From: Halobacteriales archaeon QH_10_65_19
Lineage (GTDB): Archaea; Halobacteriota; Halobacteria; Halobacteriales; Haloarculaceae
Direction: 5' to 3'
NCBI GenBank assembly: GCA_003022085.1
Contig: PXQK01000021.1
Span: 1-14,430, forward strand
Length of the DNA stretch: 14,430 nt
This document shows positions 7,589 through 14,430 of this stretch, in pieces. The number at the start of each line of letters is the position of its first letter. Position 1 is the stretch's first letter. The notes under the pieces were generated by a model. That model saw only the letters and a program-made list of their open reading frames with translations. It was not told the DNA's origin and ran no database searches. A program made the translations under genes and the position numbers.

Positions 7589-9880
7589 CTACAGATCCAG
7601 CGTCGACAGCAGCAGCCAGGCCGCCGGCCAGACCACGAACACGAAGAAGCCGAGCGCGAACGGTACCTGTTCGAGCTGGAAGGCGAGCGCCGCAGCAAGC
7701 AGCCCCGCGCTCCCGAGGCCGACGGCCAGTACCTGGAGCATTTTCCCCCCCATCAGGCTCCCGGTCCCCCCGCGGGTGGCTTCGAGAGCCCCAATGCGGT
7801 CCTCGAGGTCGGCCAGGGAGTCGTCCATCTCCGACCGGGTAGCGGAACTCCCGGCGATGCTGTCGACCATCTGCCGGAGCTGATCGACGTCTTCCTCGAG
7901 TGAGTCGATACTTTCCGCGTGACCGGTGGCGGTCTTGACCGCCGCGCTCGCGTCCTCCTGTGCGTCGGAGGCGCTCGTCCTGATGCGGCTGACCTCCGCC
8001 TGCAGGCTCGAGAGCGCGTCCGCCTTTAGGGTGTCCCGGAACGCAGACTCGATCCGGTCGTCGAGGTCGCTCGCCGTCCGCTCGACGCCATCCAGCCGCC
8101 GGGCGTGGTCGACAACGGTCTCACGGAGCGCGTCGAGGTCCCGCTCCAGGTCGTCGACGCGCCCCGGATCTGTCCTGTCGACCTCGTCGAAGGCCGACTC
8201 CAGCCGATCCAGGTCCCGCCGCACCGCCGCGAGGTCGTTCGCGACCGAGTCGACGTCGCCGGCTGTCGCCGCGTTCTCCCGGACCGAGTCCACGCTCCCC
8301 CGCAGGTCTGCGACCGACTGCCGGATCTCCGTTGTCTCCTCTCTCAGTTCCTCGACTGACGCTTTCGTCGATTCGATGTCGCCCTCGAGGTCGGGGAGTT
8401 CTCCCACGCTCGCCGAGACGTCGACGAGTTGGTCGTTGACCCTGTCGATCTCGTCCCAGAGCCCACCGATACGCGCCGAGAGATCCTCCTCGACGGCGTC
8501 GATGTCGTTCTCCAGGGCGTCGACCGCCACCGACCCGACCGCGTCGGAGACGTCGGGTGCGTCGAGGGACGCCTCACCGTCCAGCCCGGCGAGTACCGCC
8601 TGTACCTCCGCGACATCGGTTTCGAGTTCGTCGAGGTTCGCCTCGACCTCCCTGACTGCCGTCTCGAGATCAGCGACCGCCGCTTCCGAAGCGGTGGCTG
8701 CGTCCAACTTTTCGAGGTCTGCCGCCAGATCGTCGACTGCGTCCTCCATCTCGCCGCGGAGTGCCCCGAGTTCTTCGGTCGTCCTCTCTGCGTCAATCCG
8801 CTCGACGAGACGGCCGAGCGCGGACGCGATCCTGGCATGGCGGGCGTCCTCGGCCGCGACCGCTTGAGTCCCGGCTGCCACGGTCGTGTTGGCCGCCCCG
8901 CGACCGCTTTCGGCCGACCGGGTTCCGGCGGGTTCTGGTCCGGCTGTTGCCACCCTGCGGTTGGTTGTGGCACCGAGCGCGTCCGCCGCCGCGCCGGTGT
9001 CGGCCAGGTCGGGCACGTACGCCCCGGTCGCGGCGAACGCGGGGACGGGGCCGGGCCGGTCGCCGGCGTTCTCCGCGGCAATCAGCGCGCCGCGCGCGGG
9101 CGCCGCGTCGGGCGCCTCCGCGACCGTCACCGGGCCGAGTGCGACACGGAGTTCGTCACCCACGACGCGTGCGCTCTCCTCCGTCAACCCGGTTGGGGCG
9201 GCGGCTCCGCCGAGCGCGAGCGCGACGGGGCCGTCGAGTGCTGGTGCCGTGGCAGCGAGGTCGGACGCAAGGTCGCCGAGCAGTGCCTCGTACCGGATCC
9301 GCGCCCACTCCGCCCGCAGCCCCTCTCTGCCGACGTCGGCGGCGTCGGTCACGTCGTACCACCGGTCCCGGTACCCGAGCGTCGCGGTTGCGACCGGCGT
9401 CCCCGCGACCGCAAGAGTCGCGAACGCGACGCTGTCGCCGAGGGCGACGCCGATCCCGTCGGGCTGTACGCCGAACACGTCATAACAGACGGCCATCCCC
9501 GGGTCAACCGGGACGGCGTCGAACGCGCCTCGCGGGCCGGATAGCTGTCCTCTCACTCCGGGGTCGCAGTCGACGTACCCGAGCACGCCGGCGCCGACAG
9601 ACGGCCCCCCGCCGGTCTCGGCGAGCAACGTCTCGGTGGCTTCTGCGTACACGGCCGATTCCCAGTCCCCCCCGAACAGCACCCCGGCGGGTTCCTCGTC
9701 GCCCCCTGTCGCCTCGGCAGCGTTTCCAACCGCGAAGCGACCGCTGTCGGTCGTGAACACGAGCGCCGACGCTCCCCCGTCGTCTCCGTCGAGCCGCCGG
9801 ATCGCGTTCCGGTGTCGCGCCGTCCCGTCGGGTGTTGCCACGACGACTGCTGTCTCCCTGATGTCGATGCCGCCCGTCAC
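7589..9880 (-). CDS. ASKHA (MreB/Hsp70-like)-coiled-coil-membrane protein
   Basis: The 763-residue protein has three parts. Residues about 1-275 resemble an actin/MreB/Hsp70-type nucleotide-binding fold: GIDI followed by a strand at 4-18 (phosphate-1 position); DGIGVALGDSVAFATLAVAG at 141-160 (phosphate-2 position); PVALALGGAAAPTGL at 218-232 (adenosine motif); and PARGALIAAE at 261-270, the usual closing helix. The glycines and threonines expected at both phosphate loops are mostly replaced, so ATPase activity is doubtful. An Ala/Thr-rich linker (276-345) leads to a long acidic coiled coil (about 346-700). Two hydrophobic helices (about 713-735 and 738-758) end the protein, with the termini probably cytoplasmic. 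The start is a GTG; no other plausible start lies nearby. It follows the CARDB-repeat gene by 37 nt, so co-transcription is likely. The family is not recognised by name. The ASKHA assignment is motif-based and needs a structure-level comparison. Confidence 0.8.
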   Translation of the reverse strand: MTGGIDIRETAVVVATPDGTARHRNAIRRLDGDDGGASALVFTTDSGRFAVGNAAEATGGDEEPAGVLFGGDWESAVYAEATETLLAETGGGPSVGAGVLGYVDCDPGVRGQLSGPRGAFDAVPVDPGMAVCYDVFGVQPDGIGVALGDSVAFATLAVAGTPVATATLGYRDRWYDVTDAADVGREGLRAEWARIRYEALLGDLASDLAATAPALDGPVALALGGAAAPTGLTEESARVVGDELRVALGPVTVAEAPDAAPARGALIAAENAGDRPGPVPAFAATGAYVPDLADTGAAADALGATTNRRVATAGPEPAGTRSAESGRGAANTTVAAGTQAVAAEDARHARIASALGRLVERIDAERTTEELGALRGEMEDAVDDLAADLEKLDAATASEAAVADLETAVREVEANLDELETDVAEVQAVLAGLDGEASLDAPDVSDAVGSVAVDALENDIDAVEEDLSARIGGLWDEIDRVNDQLVDVSASVGELPDLEGDIESTKASVEELREETTEIRQSVADLRGSVDSVRENAATAGDVDSVANDLAAVRRDLDRLESAFDEVDRTDPGRVDDLERDLDALRETVVDHARRLDGVERTASDLDDRIESAFRDTLKADALSSLQAEVSRIRTSASDAQEDASAAVKTATGHAESIDSLEEDVDQLRQMVDSIAGSSATRSEMDDSLADLEDRIGALEATRGGTGSLMGGKMLQVLAVGLGSAGLLAAALAFQLEQVPFALGFFVFVVWPAAWLLLSTLDL

Positions 9881-9896
9881 TGTATTCCGAGTACAG
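9880..9896. repeat. Small inverted repeat at the start of the coiled-coil gene
   Basis: CTGTA and TACAG arms of 5 nt surround a 7-nt spacer, overlapping the first base of the GTG start on the minus strand. It fills half of the 37-nt gap to the upstream gene and could modulate initiation or be chance. No Shine-Dalgarno sequence is visible in this gap. Confidence 0.3.
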
Positions 9897-9917
9897 AATG
9901 GAGGGTCTTGACTCTTG

Positions 9918-12209
9918 TCACGCCTCTTCGATGTCCCGCTCGCGCTCGTCTATCCGCCGCCGGCGCACGTAGTAGTACACCCCGGCCAGGACAAGCAGGA
10001 ACACCAGCAGGAGAAGCCACGTCGTCGCCGACACCGAGCCGTCGTCACCGTCGAGAGCGGCGGCGGACGTGTCGCTGTCGCTGTCGCTCGACACCTCCAC
10101 CTCGATCGTGTCCGCGTCGACACCCTCCGCCTCCCAGGAGAGGGCGACCGTGTCGGACCCGCCGCCCGCCAGGGTTAGCTCCTGCTGGTCCCGCTGGGTC
10201 CCGTCGGTCGTCAGCGTGATCAGCTGTGTGTCGGCCCTGTTGTCGACGTTCTCGATTGTCGCCGTGACCACGATCCTCCCGCTGCTATCGTCGGGCGGCG
10301 AAACGTCGTCGATCGTCACGCTGAACGTCGGCCCCTCGCCGGCCTCGGTCACCCCGACTGTCGTTGTGTCCTCGTCGTCCTCGCCCGCGACGGCCGCGGT
10401 GTACTCGCCGGCTTCGCCGTGGAGCGTTCGCCAGAAGAGCGTGACCGACTCCGACCCGCCGCCGTCAAGCGTTAGCTCCTGTTGGTCGCGGTCGCTGCCG
10501 TCGGCCGTCAGCGTGATCGGCTGGGTGTCCGTCTCGCTGCCGACGTTGGTGACCAGTGCCGTGACCTCGACCGGCTCACCCGCGACGACCGGCGCGTTCG
10601 TCGTCCGAATTTCGACCTCGAAGCGCGGCCCGTCGTCCGGTCCGTTCGCCCCCGAGGGCGTCTCGACCCGCACCTCGGTCGTGTCCTCGTCGTCCTCGCC
10701 TACGACGGCCGCGGTGTACTCGCCGGCGTCACCGCCGCCTGTCGTCCAGTGGAGCGTGACTGTCTCTGACTCGCCGCCCGGGAGCGTCAGGCTTGTCGCG
10801 TCGGGCTGCTCGCCGTCGACGGTCAGGTCGATCGTCTGTGTGGCGGTCACACCGCCGGTGTTCTCGACGACCGCAGTCACGTCCAGCCTACCCCCTTCGG
10901 TGATCGGGGAGTTCGTCGACTCGATGTCGACCGCGAACGTCGCCGGCTCCTGGACGGCTATCCTGTCCGTGTCCTCGCTGTCCTCGCCCGCAACGGCCGC
11001 GGTGTACTCGCCGGCATCCCCCTCGATGGTGGCCCACGACAGCGTCACAGTCCCCGACTCGCCGGGCTCCAGCGTCACCGTCGTCGAGTCGACGGCCGTA
11101 CCGCCGACGAGCAGGTCGATCGTCTGTGTCGCCCTTGCTTCCCCGCCGTTCTCGACCGTCGCCGTGACATTTAGTGAGTCGCCCTCCACAACCGGGGAGT
11201 TCGTCCTGGTGACGTCGACCACGAAGGTCGCCGGGTCGAGCACCGTCACCTCGGTCGCGTCGCTTGCGCCGTCCTCCGTCCTGACCTCGGCGGTGTAGGT
11301 TCCGGTCGGCCTGTTGGCCGTCTCCCAGGTGAACGTCACCGTCTCCGAATCGCCCGGCTCCAGCGTCACGGTCGTCGAGTCGAACACCTGCCCGTCGAGT
11401 GACAGTTCGACACGCTGTGTCCCCGTCTCGTCGCCGGTGTTTTCGACGGTTGCGGTCACGTCTACGGGCTCACCCAGGACAACTGGGGAGTTTGTCGCGT
11501 CGACGTCGACCGCGAACTCGCCCTGTTCGAGGACGATCACCTCGGCGGTGTCGGTGTTGTCCTCGCTGGAGACGATCGCGGTGTATCCGCCGGCGTCACC
11601 GACCTCCGTCTCCCACTCGATCCTCAGCGTCTCGGACTCGCCGGGTCCCAGCGAGACTGAGGTTGTTGCGACCGTCGAGTCGCCAACGATCAGATCAATC
11701 GGCTGCGTGTCGCTCTCGTCGGCCGTGTTGGCGATGGTGGCAGATACCGCGAGGGTGTTGCCCTCGATGACGGGCGAGTTCGTTTCCTCGACGTTTACGA
11801 TGAAGTCACGGGTGTCCTCTTCCACGACGACACCCGTGCTGTCCTCGGCGTCGTTGCTGGCGACGGTCGCCCTGTAGTCGCCGGCGTCACCGACCTCTGT
11901 CTCCCACACAAAGTCGCGGGTGACAACTTCCGTCTCGTCGAGGTAGACTGTGACCGTGTCGCGCACCTGTCCTCCGACCCGCAACGCCACCTCCTGTGAA
12001 CAGGGCTCGGCCGCGTCGCACTCCAGTTGCGCCGTCACGACGAGCGTCTCGCCCTCCCTGACGGGGTCGTTGGTCGAGAGTTCGAGGACGTTGATCCCCC
12101 CGCCCTGTGCCGCTGCAGTCCCTGACAGTGCTGTTGCTCCCCCCGCGACAACCGAGAGCGTCACCAGGAGTATAAACAGTACTGCTTTGTGCGTGTGTCT
12201 GTCTACCAT
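9918..12209 (-). CDS. Secreted CARDB-repeat surface protein with C-terminal membrane anchor
   Basis: The 763-residue product starts with a Sec signal peptide (about 8-34, ending TAAAQ). Seven Ig-like repeats of the CARDB kind follow, beginning near residues 39, 136, 232, 329, 425, 530 and 629. Each has a 'V-D-x-x-TNSPVxEG' entry strand, 'VTATVENTG', 'LxGGESxTVTLSW' and, except the last, 'GDAGEYTAxVxxEDxxDT'. A single helix at about 730-747 and the tail YYYVRRRRIDERERDIEEA make it a type I membrane protein with the repeats outside. The first repeat holds the only two cysteines, C64 and C70, a possible disulfide. The last repeat lacks the DAGxYTA motif and probably forms a distinct membrane-proximal domain. 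CARDB repeats are usually adhesion or spacer modules; the ligand is unknown. It is probably co-transcribed with the coiled-coil gene 37 nt downstream. Start is ATG at 12209. Confidence 0.93.
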   Translation of the reverse strand: MVDRHTHKAVLFILLVTLSVVAGGATALSGTAAAQGGGINVLELSTNDPVREGETLVVTAQLECDAAEPCSQEVALRVGGQVRDTVTVYLDETEVVTRDFVWETEVGDAGDYRATVASNDAEDSTGVVVEEDTRDFIVNVEETNSPVIEGNTLAVSATIANTADESDTQPIDLIVGDSTVATTSVSLGPGESETLRIEWETEVGDAGGYTAIVSSEDNTDTAEVIVLEQGEFAVDVDATNSPVVLGEPVDVTATVENTGDETGTQRVELSLDGQVFDSTTVTLEPGDSETVTFTWETANRPTGTYTAEVRTEDGASDATEVTVLDPATFVVDVTRTNSPVVEGDSLNVTATVENGGEARATQTIDLLVGGTAVDSTTVTLEPGESGTVTLSWATIEGDAGEYTAAVAGEDSEDTDRIAVQEPATFAVDIESTNSPITEGGRLDVTAVVENTGGVTATQTIDLTVDGEQPDATSLTLPGGESETVTLHWTTGGGDAGEYTAAVVGEDDEDTTEVRVETPSGANGPDDGPRFEVEIRTTNAPVVAGEPVEVTALVTNVGSETDTQPITLTADGSDRDQQELTLDGGGSESVTLFWRTLHGEAGEYTAAVAGEDDEDTTTVGVTEAGEGPTFSVTIDDVSPPDDSSGRIVVTATIENVDNRADTQLITLTTDGTQRDQQELTLAGGGSDTVALSWEAEGVDADTIEVEVSSDSDSDTSAAALDGDDGSVSATTWLLLLVFLLVLAGVYYYVRRRRIDERERDIEEA

Positions 12210-12317
12210 AAGATCGGGGTCCGTTTTGTTACAATCTGTCGTACTCTGTCGTGTCCTGCACCAGCAAACCGACCCGAAAAGAGCGACTCATAGTTAGGAC
12301 TCAACCCGTGATACTAT

Positions 12318-12325
12318 GTTAAATC
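12318..12325 (-). promoter_or_regulatory. Likely promoter between the two CARDB-repeat genes
   Basis: On the minus strand GATTTAAC, preceded by ATCAAAA, forms a good archaeal BRE/TATA-like element in a 193-nt gap. Transcription would begin near 12295, leaving a leader of about 85 nt before the ATG at 12209. The gap is visibly more A/T-rich than its surroundings and holds no tRNA or convincing small ORF. It suggests that the downstream pair can be transcribed on its own. Confidence 0.45.
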
Positions 12326-12402
12326 TTTTGATGATTCCACCCGGATCACCGCGCCACTTGCAGGCATCGATAGACAGCGCACAGTTCCCCGGCGGAGACC
12401 GA

Positions 12403-14430
12403 CTACGTTTCTTCGGCAGTCGGCGGTTCGCCCCGGTTGCGTCGCCGGCGCACGTAGTAGTACGCCGCAGCCGCCAGCAGCAGGAGGAGCAACAACAAAA
12501 GCAGCCATATCGCTGCGGACGTCGATCCGTCGTCGCCACCGAGGGCCGCGAGCGACGTATCCCTGTCACTCGCGCTTGCGACCTCGATATCGATCTCCTC
12601 GTCGGCGTCGTCCCTGTCCTGTTCCCAGGAGAAGCTGAGAGTTCGTGACTCGCCACCGGCGAGCGTCAGTTCGCGGCTGTCGCGCTCGACGCCGTCAGTC
12701 GTCAGCGTGACCAGCTGGGTGTCCTCCGTGTCGTTGACGTTCTCGATGGTCGCGGTCGCCTCGAACGTCCCAGTGTCGTCTTCGGGCGTCGAGACGTCCT
12801 CGATCGTCACGGCGAACGTCGCGCTCTCTTCCCCCGCTTCCCGCACCGCTACTCCCGTCGAATCCTCGTCGGCCTCGCCTGCGACCGTGGCGGTGTAGTC
12901 GCCGGCGTCGCCCGCTTCTGTCTCCCAGGTGACGGTGACAGACCGGGACTCGTCGCCCGACAGCGTCACCTCCCGGCTCTCGCGGTCAGTGCCACCGGTG
13001 TTGAGCGTGATCTGTTCTGTTGCCGTCTCCTCACCTGTGTTCGTGACCAGGGCGGTGACCTCGAGGGTTTCGCCCTCCGCGACCGGTGTGTTCGTCGATT
13101 CGACGGACACATCGAACACCGGAGCCCCTCCTGGGGGTCCGGCTTCCCTGGGCTCGTCTACAGTCACGTCAGCGGTGTCAGCGTCGTCGTCGGTGCTGAT
13201 CTCGGCAGTGTACGACCCGGCGTCACCGGTTCCTGTGCGCCAGGAGAGCGTCACCGACGTCGACTCGCCGCCGGCCAACTCGACAGCGGTCGACCCCTCG
13301 TTCGCGCCGTCGATCGTCAGTCCGACGCTCCCGGATTCCTCGACGTCACCGGCGTTCCGGACGGTCGCGGTCACGTCGAGTGTCTCACCCTCGACAACGG
13401 GGGAGTTCGTCGACTCGATATCGACCGCGAAGTTGGCCGGCGCGTTCACCCGAACGTCCGTACTGTCGGTGTCGTCGTCGGTGTCAGCGGTGACTGTATG
13501 CTCGCCGGCGTCGCCCGCGGCCGTCTCCCACGGCAGCGTCACAGTCGTCGATTCACCGCTGCCCAACCCCACCTCCGTCGAGGTAATCGCCTCGCCGTCG
13601 ACCGTCAGCTCGACGGGTTGGTCGCGTATGGTGTCGCCGACGTTCCGGACGGTCGCGGTCACTTCGAGTGTCTCTCCTATGAGGACCGGCGCGTTCGTCG
13701 ACTCGATCTCGACCCTGAGCGACCCGGGCGTGAGCACGCGGAACTCCCGCGTTGCGGTGTCGTTCGCGGTACTAACCGTGGTCGTGTGTTCCCCGGCGTC
13801 ACCCGTACCGGTTGTCCAGAGGAACTGAATGTCACTCGCCTCGCCCCCCGCCAGCTCAATGGTTTGTACGTCGAGCTGCTCGTCGTCGATCCGAAACGCG
13901 ACGTTCTGTGACCCCGCACGGTCACCGACGTTCTCGATCCTCGCGGTCACGGGGAAAAACTGCCCCTCGAGTATCGGCGAGGGGACCGACACGAGGTCGA
14001 CGGTGAAGTTGGCCAGTTCATTAACCCGAACGTCCGTACTGTCGGTGTCGTCGTCGCTCGCGACAGTTGCGGTGTAGTTGCCTGCGTCGCCCGGTCGGGT
14101 GTCCCAGGACAGCGTCACTGTCGTCGATTCGCCGCCTGCGAGGTCGACAGCTGTCGTGTCCTCGGTCGTGCCGTCGACTGCGAGGGTGATCTCCTGGCTG
14201 TCGGCCAAGTCCCCGGTGTTTTCGACGGACGCGGTCACCGTTAGCGGGTCGCTCTCGACGACAGGTGAGTTTGTCCCGTCGATCGCTACCTCGAAGTTGG
14301 CTGGCGCGTCCACCCGAACGTCCGTGCTGTCGGTATCGTCCTCGCTTGCGACAGTCGCGGTGTAGTCGCCGGCGTCGCCCGGTTGGGTAGCCCAGGACAG
14401 CGTCACTGTTGTCGATTCGCCGCCTGCGAG
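12403..14430 (-). CDS. CARDB-repeat membrane-anchored surface protein, paralogue (5' end beyond window)
   Basis: The minus-strand frame is open to the right edge, so the signal peptide and earlier repeats are not visible; 675 residues are seen. They hold the end of one repeat, then six full repeats starting near codons for NFEV, NFTV, SLRV, NFAV, VFDV and TFAV, spaced 96, 96, 96, 105 and 100 residues. The last repeat is degenerate (no DAGxYTA). It is followed by an acidic Gly/Ser linker, a very simple Leu10-Ala4 helix, and the tail YYYVRRRRNRGEPPTAEET. Layout and C-terminal signature match the neighbouring complete gene, so the two are tandem paralogues, both with repeats outside the cell. 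The function is probably adhesion, stalk or spacer; the ligand is unknown. An ATG/GTG inside the frame near the right edge is not the real start. Confidence 0.93.
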   Translation of the reverse strand, partial: LAGGESTTVTLSWATQPGDAGDYTATVASEDDTDSTDVRVDAPANFEVAIDGTNSPVVESDPLTVTASVENTGDLADSQEITLAVDGTTEDTTAVDLAGGESTTVTLSWDTRPGDAGNYTATVASDDDTDSTDVRVNELANFTVDLVSVPSPILEGQFFPVTARIENVGDRAGSQNVAFRIDDEQLDVQTIELAGGEASDIQFLWTTGTGDAGEHTTTVSTANDTATREFRVLTPGSLRVEIESTNAPVLIGETLEVTATVRNVGDTIRDQPVELTVDGEAITSTEVGLGSGESTTVTLPWETAAGDAGEHTVTADTDDDTDSTDVRVNAPANFAVDIESTNSPVVEGETLDVTATVRNAGDVEESGSVGLTIDGANEGSTAVELAGGESTSVTLSWRTGTGDAGSYTAEISTDDDADTADVTVDEPREAGPPGGAPVFDVSVESTNTPVAEGETLEVTALVTNTGEETATEQITLNTGGTDRESREVTLSGDESRSVTVTWETEAGDAGDYTATVAGEADEDSTGVAVREAGEESATFAVTIEDVSTPEDDTGTFEATATIENVNDTEDTQLVTLTTDGVERDSRELTLAGGESRTLSFSWEQDRDDADEEIDIEVASASDRDTSLAALGGDDGSTSAAIWLLLLLLLLLLAAAAYYYVRRRRNRGEPPTAEET
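13449..14430 (-). repeat. 288-nt tandem DNA repeats encoding CARDB domains
   Basis: The same DNA block (CCCGAACGTCCGT...) recurs at 13449, 14025 and 14313, offsets of 576 and 288 nt, exactly two and one units of 96 codons. The copies from about 14023-14142 and 14311-14430 are nearly identical at the nucleotide level, while the unit between 13449 and 14025 has diverged. This points to recent duplication or gene conversion among repeats, a process able to change stalk length. Confidence 0.75.

Noticed and set aside
10069..11298. 409-codon Ser/Val-rich frame opposite the CARDB repeats
   Set aside because: It is the antisense reading of the Asp/Thr/Glu repeat codons, and similar shadows appear under every repeat block.
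12210..12402. Short open frames and a possible RNA gene in the gap between the CARDB genes
   Set aside because: No start signals, family motifs or tRNA-like fold could be traced; a promoter and leader explain the A/T-rich character.
9918..14430. Regular repeats suggesting a CRISPR array
   Set aside because: The units are 288-nt coding repeats without spacers and translate into CARDB domains.

Overview
The window looks like a haloarchaeal chromosome (class Halobacteria). GC content is high, the predicted proteins are very acidic with many Asp/Glu runs, start regions look leaderless or nearly so with A/T-rich boxes about 25-30 nt upstream, and the gene families present (bacterial-type LeuRS, RqcH, CARDB-repeat surface proteins) are familiar from that class. 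No rRNA, tRNA, CRISPR array, transposase or insertion sequence was seen.

Left part (1-7540), mainly translation. A secreted protein with an ExeM/YhcR-like OB-fold N-terminus (minus strand, cut by the left edge) follows leuS (minus strand) after 40 nt. Divergent from leuS is rqcH, the archaeal NEMF/Rqc2 homologue of ribosome-associated quality control. After an intergenic region holding a striking 60-nt imperfect palindrome comes argS (plus strand). Its first 29 codons, in one frame, look like a normal ArgRS N-terminus. That frame ends at a TAG, and the rest of the enzyme (from about residue 50) continues in the next frame with roughly 30-45 expected codons missing. As given, argS is a broken or mis-assembled gene.

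Right part (7589-14430), a cell-envelope cluster, all on the minus strand. In transcription order it holds (i) a surface protein of CARDB-like 96-residue repeats ending in a membrane anchor and Arg-rich tail (N-terminus beyond the right edge); (ii) a complete paralogue with signal peptide, seven repeats and the same kind of anchor; (iii) 37 nt further on, a 763-residue protein with a degenerate MreB/Hsp70-like (ASKHA-fold) N-terminus, a roughly 350-residue coiled coil and two C-terminal membrane helices. The first two would project outside the cell and the third would sit mostly in the cytoplasm, tethered to the same membrane. This set, a repeat-protein pair plus an actin-like coiled-coil membrane protein, is the best candidate here for an undescribed system, perhaps linking the envelope to an internal scaffold. 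That link is inference from gene order and architecture only.

The cluster and argS converge across 48 nt. No gene-free stretch exceeds about 200 nt; the larger gaps are 3456-3601, 5702-5874 and 12210-12402.
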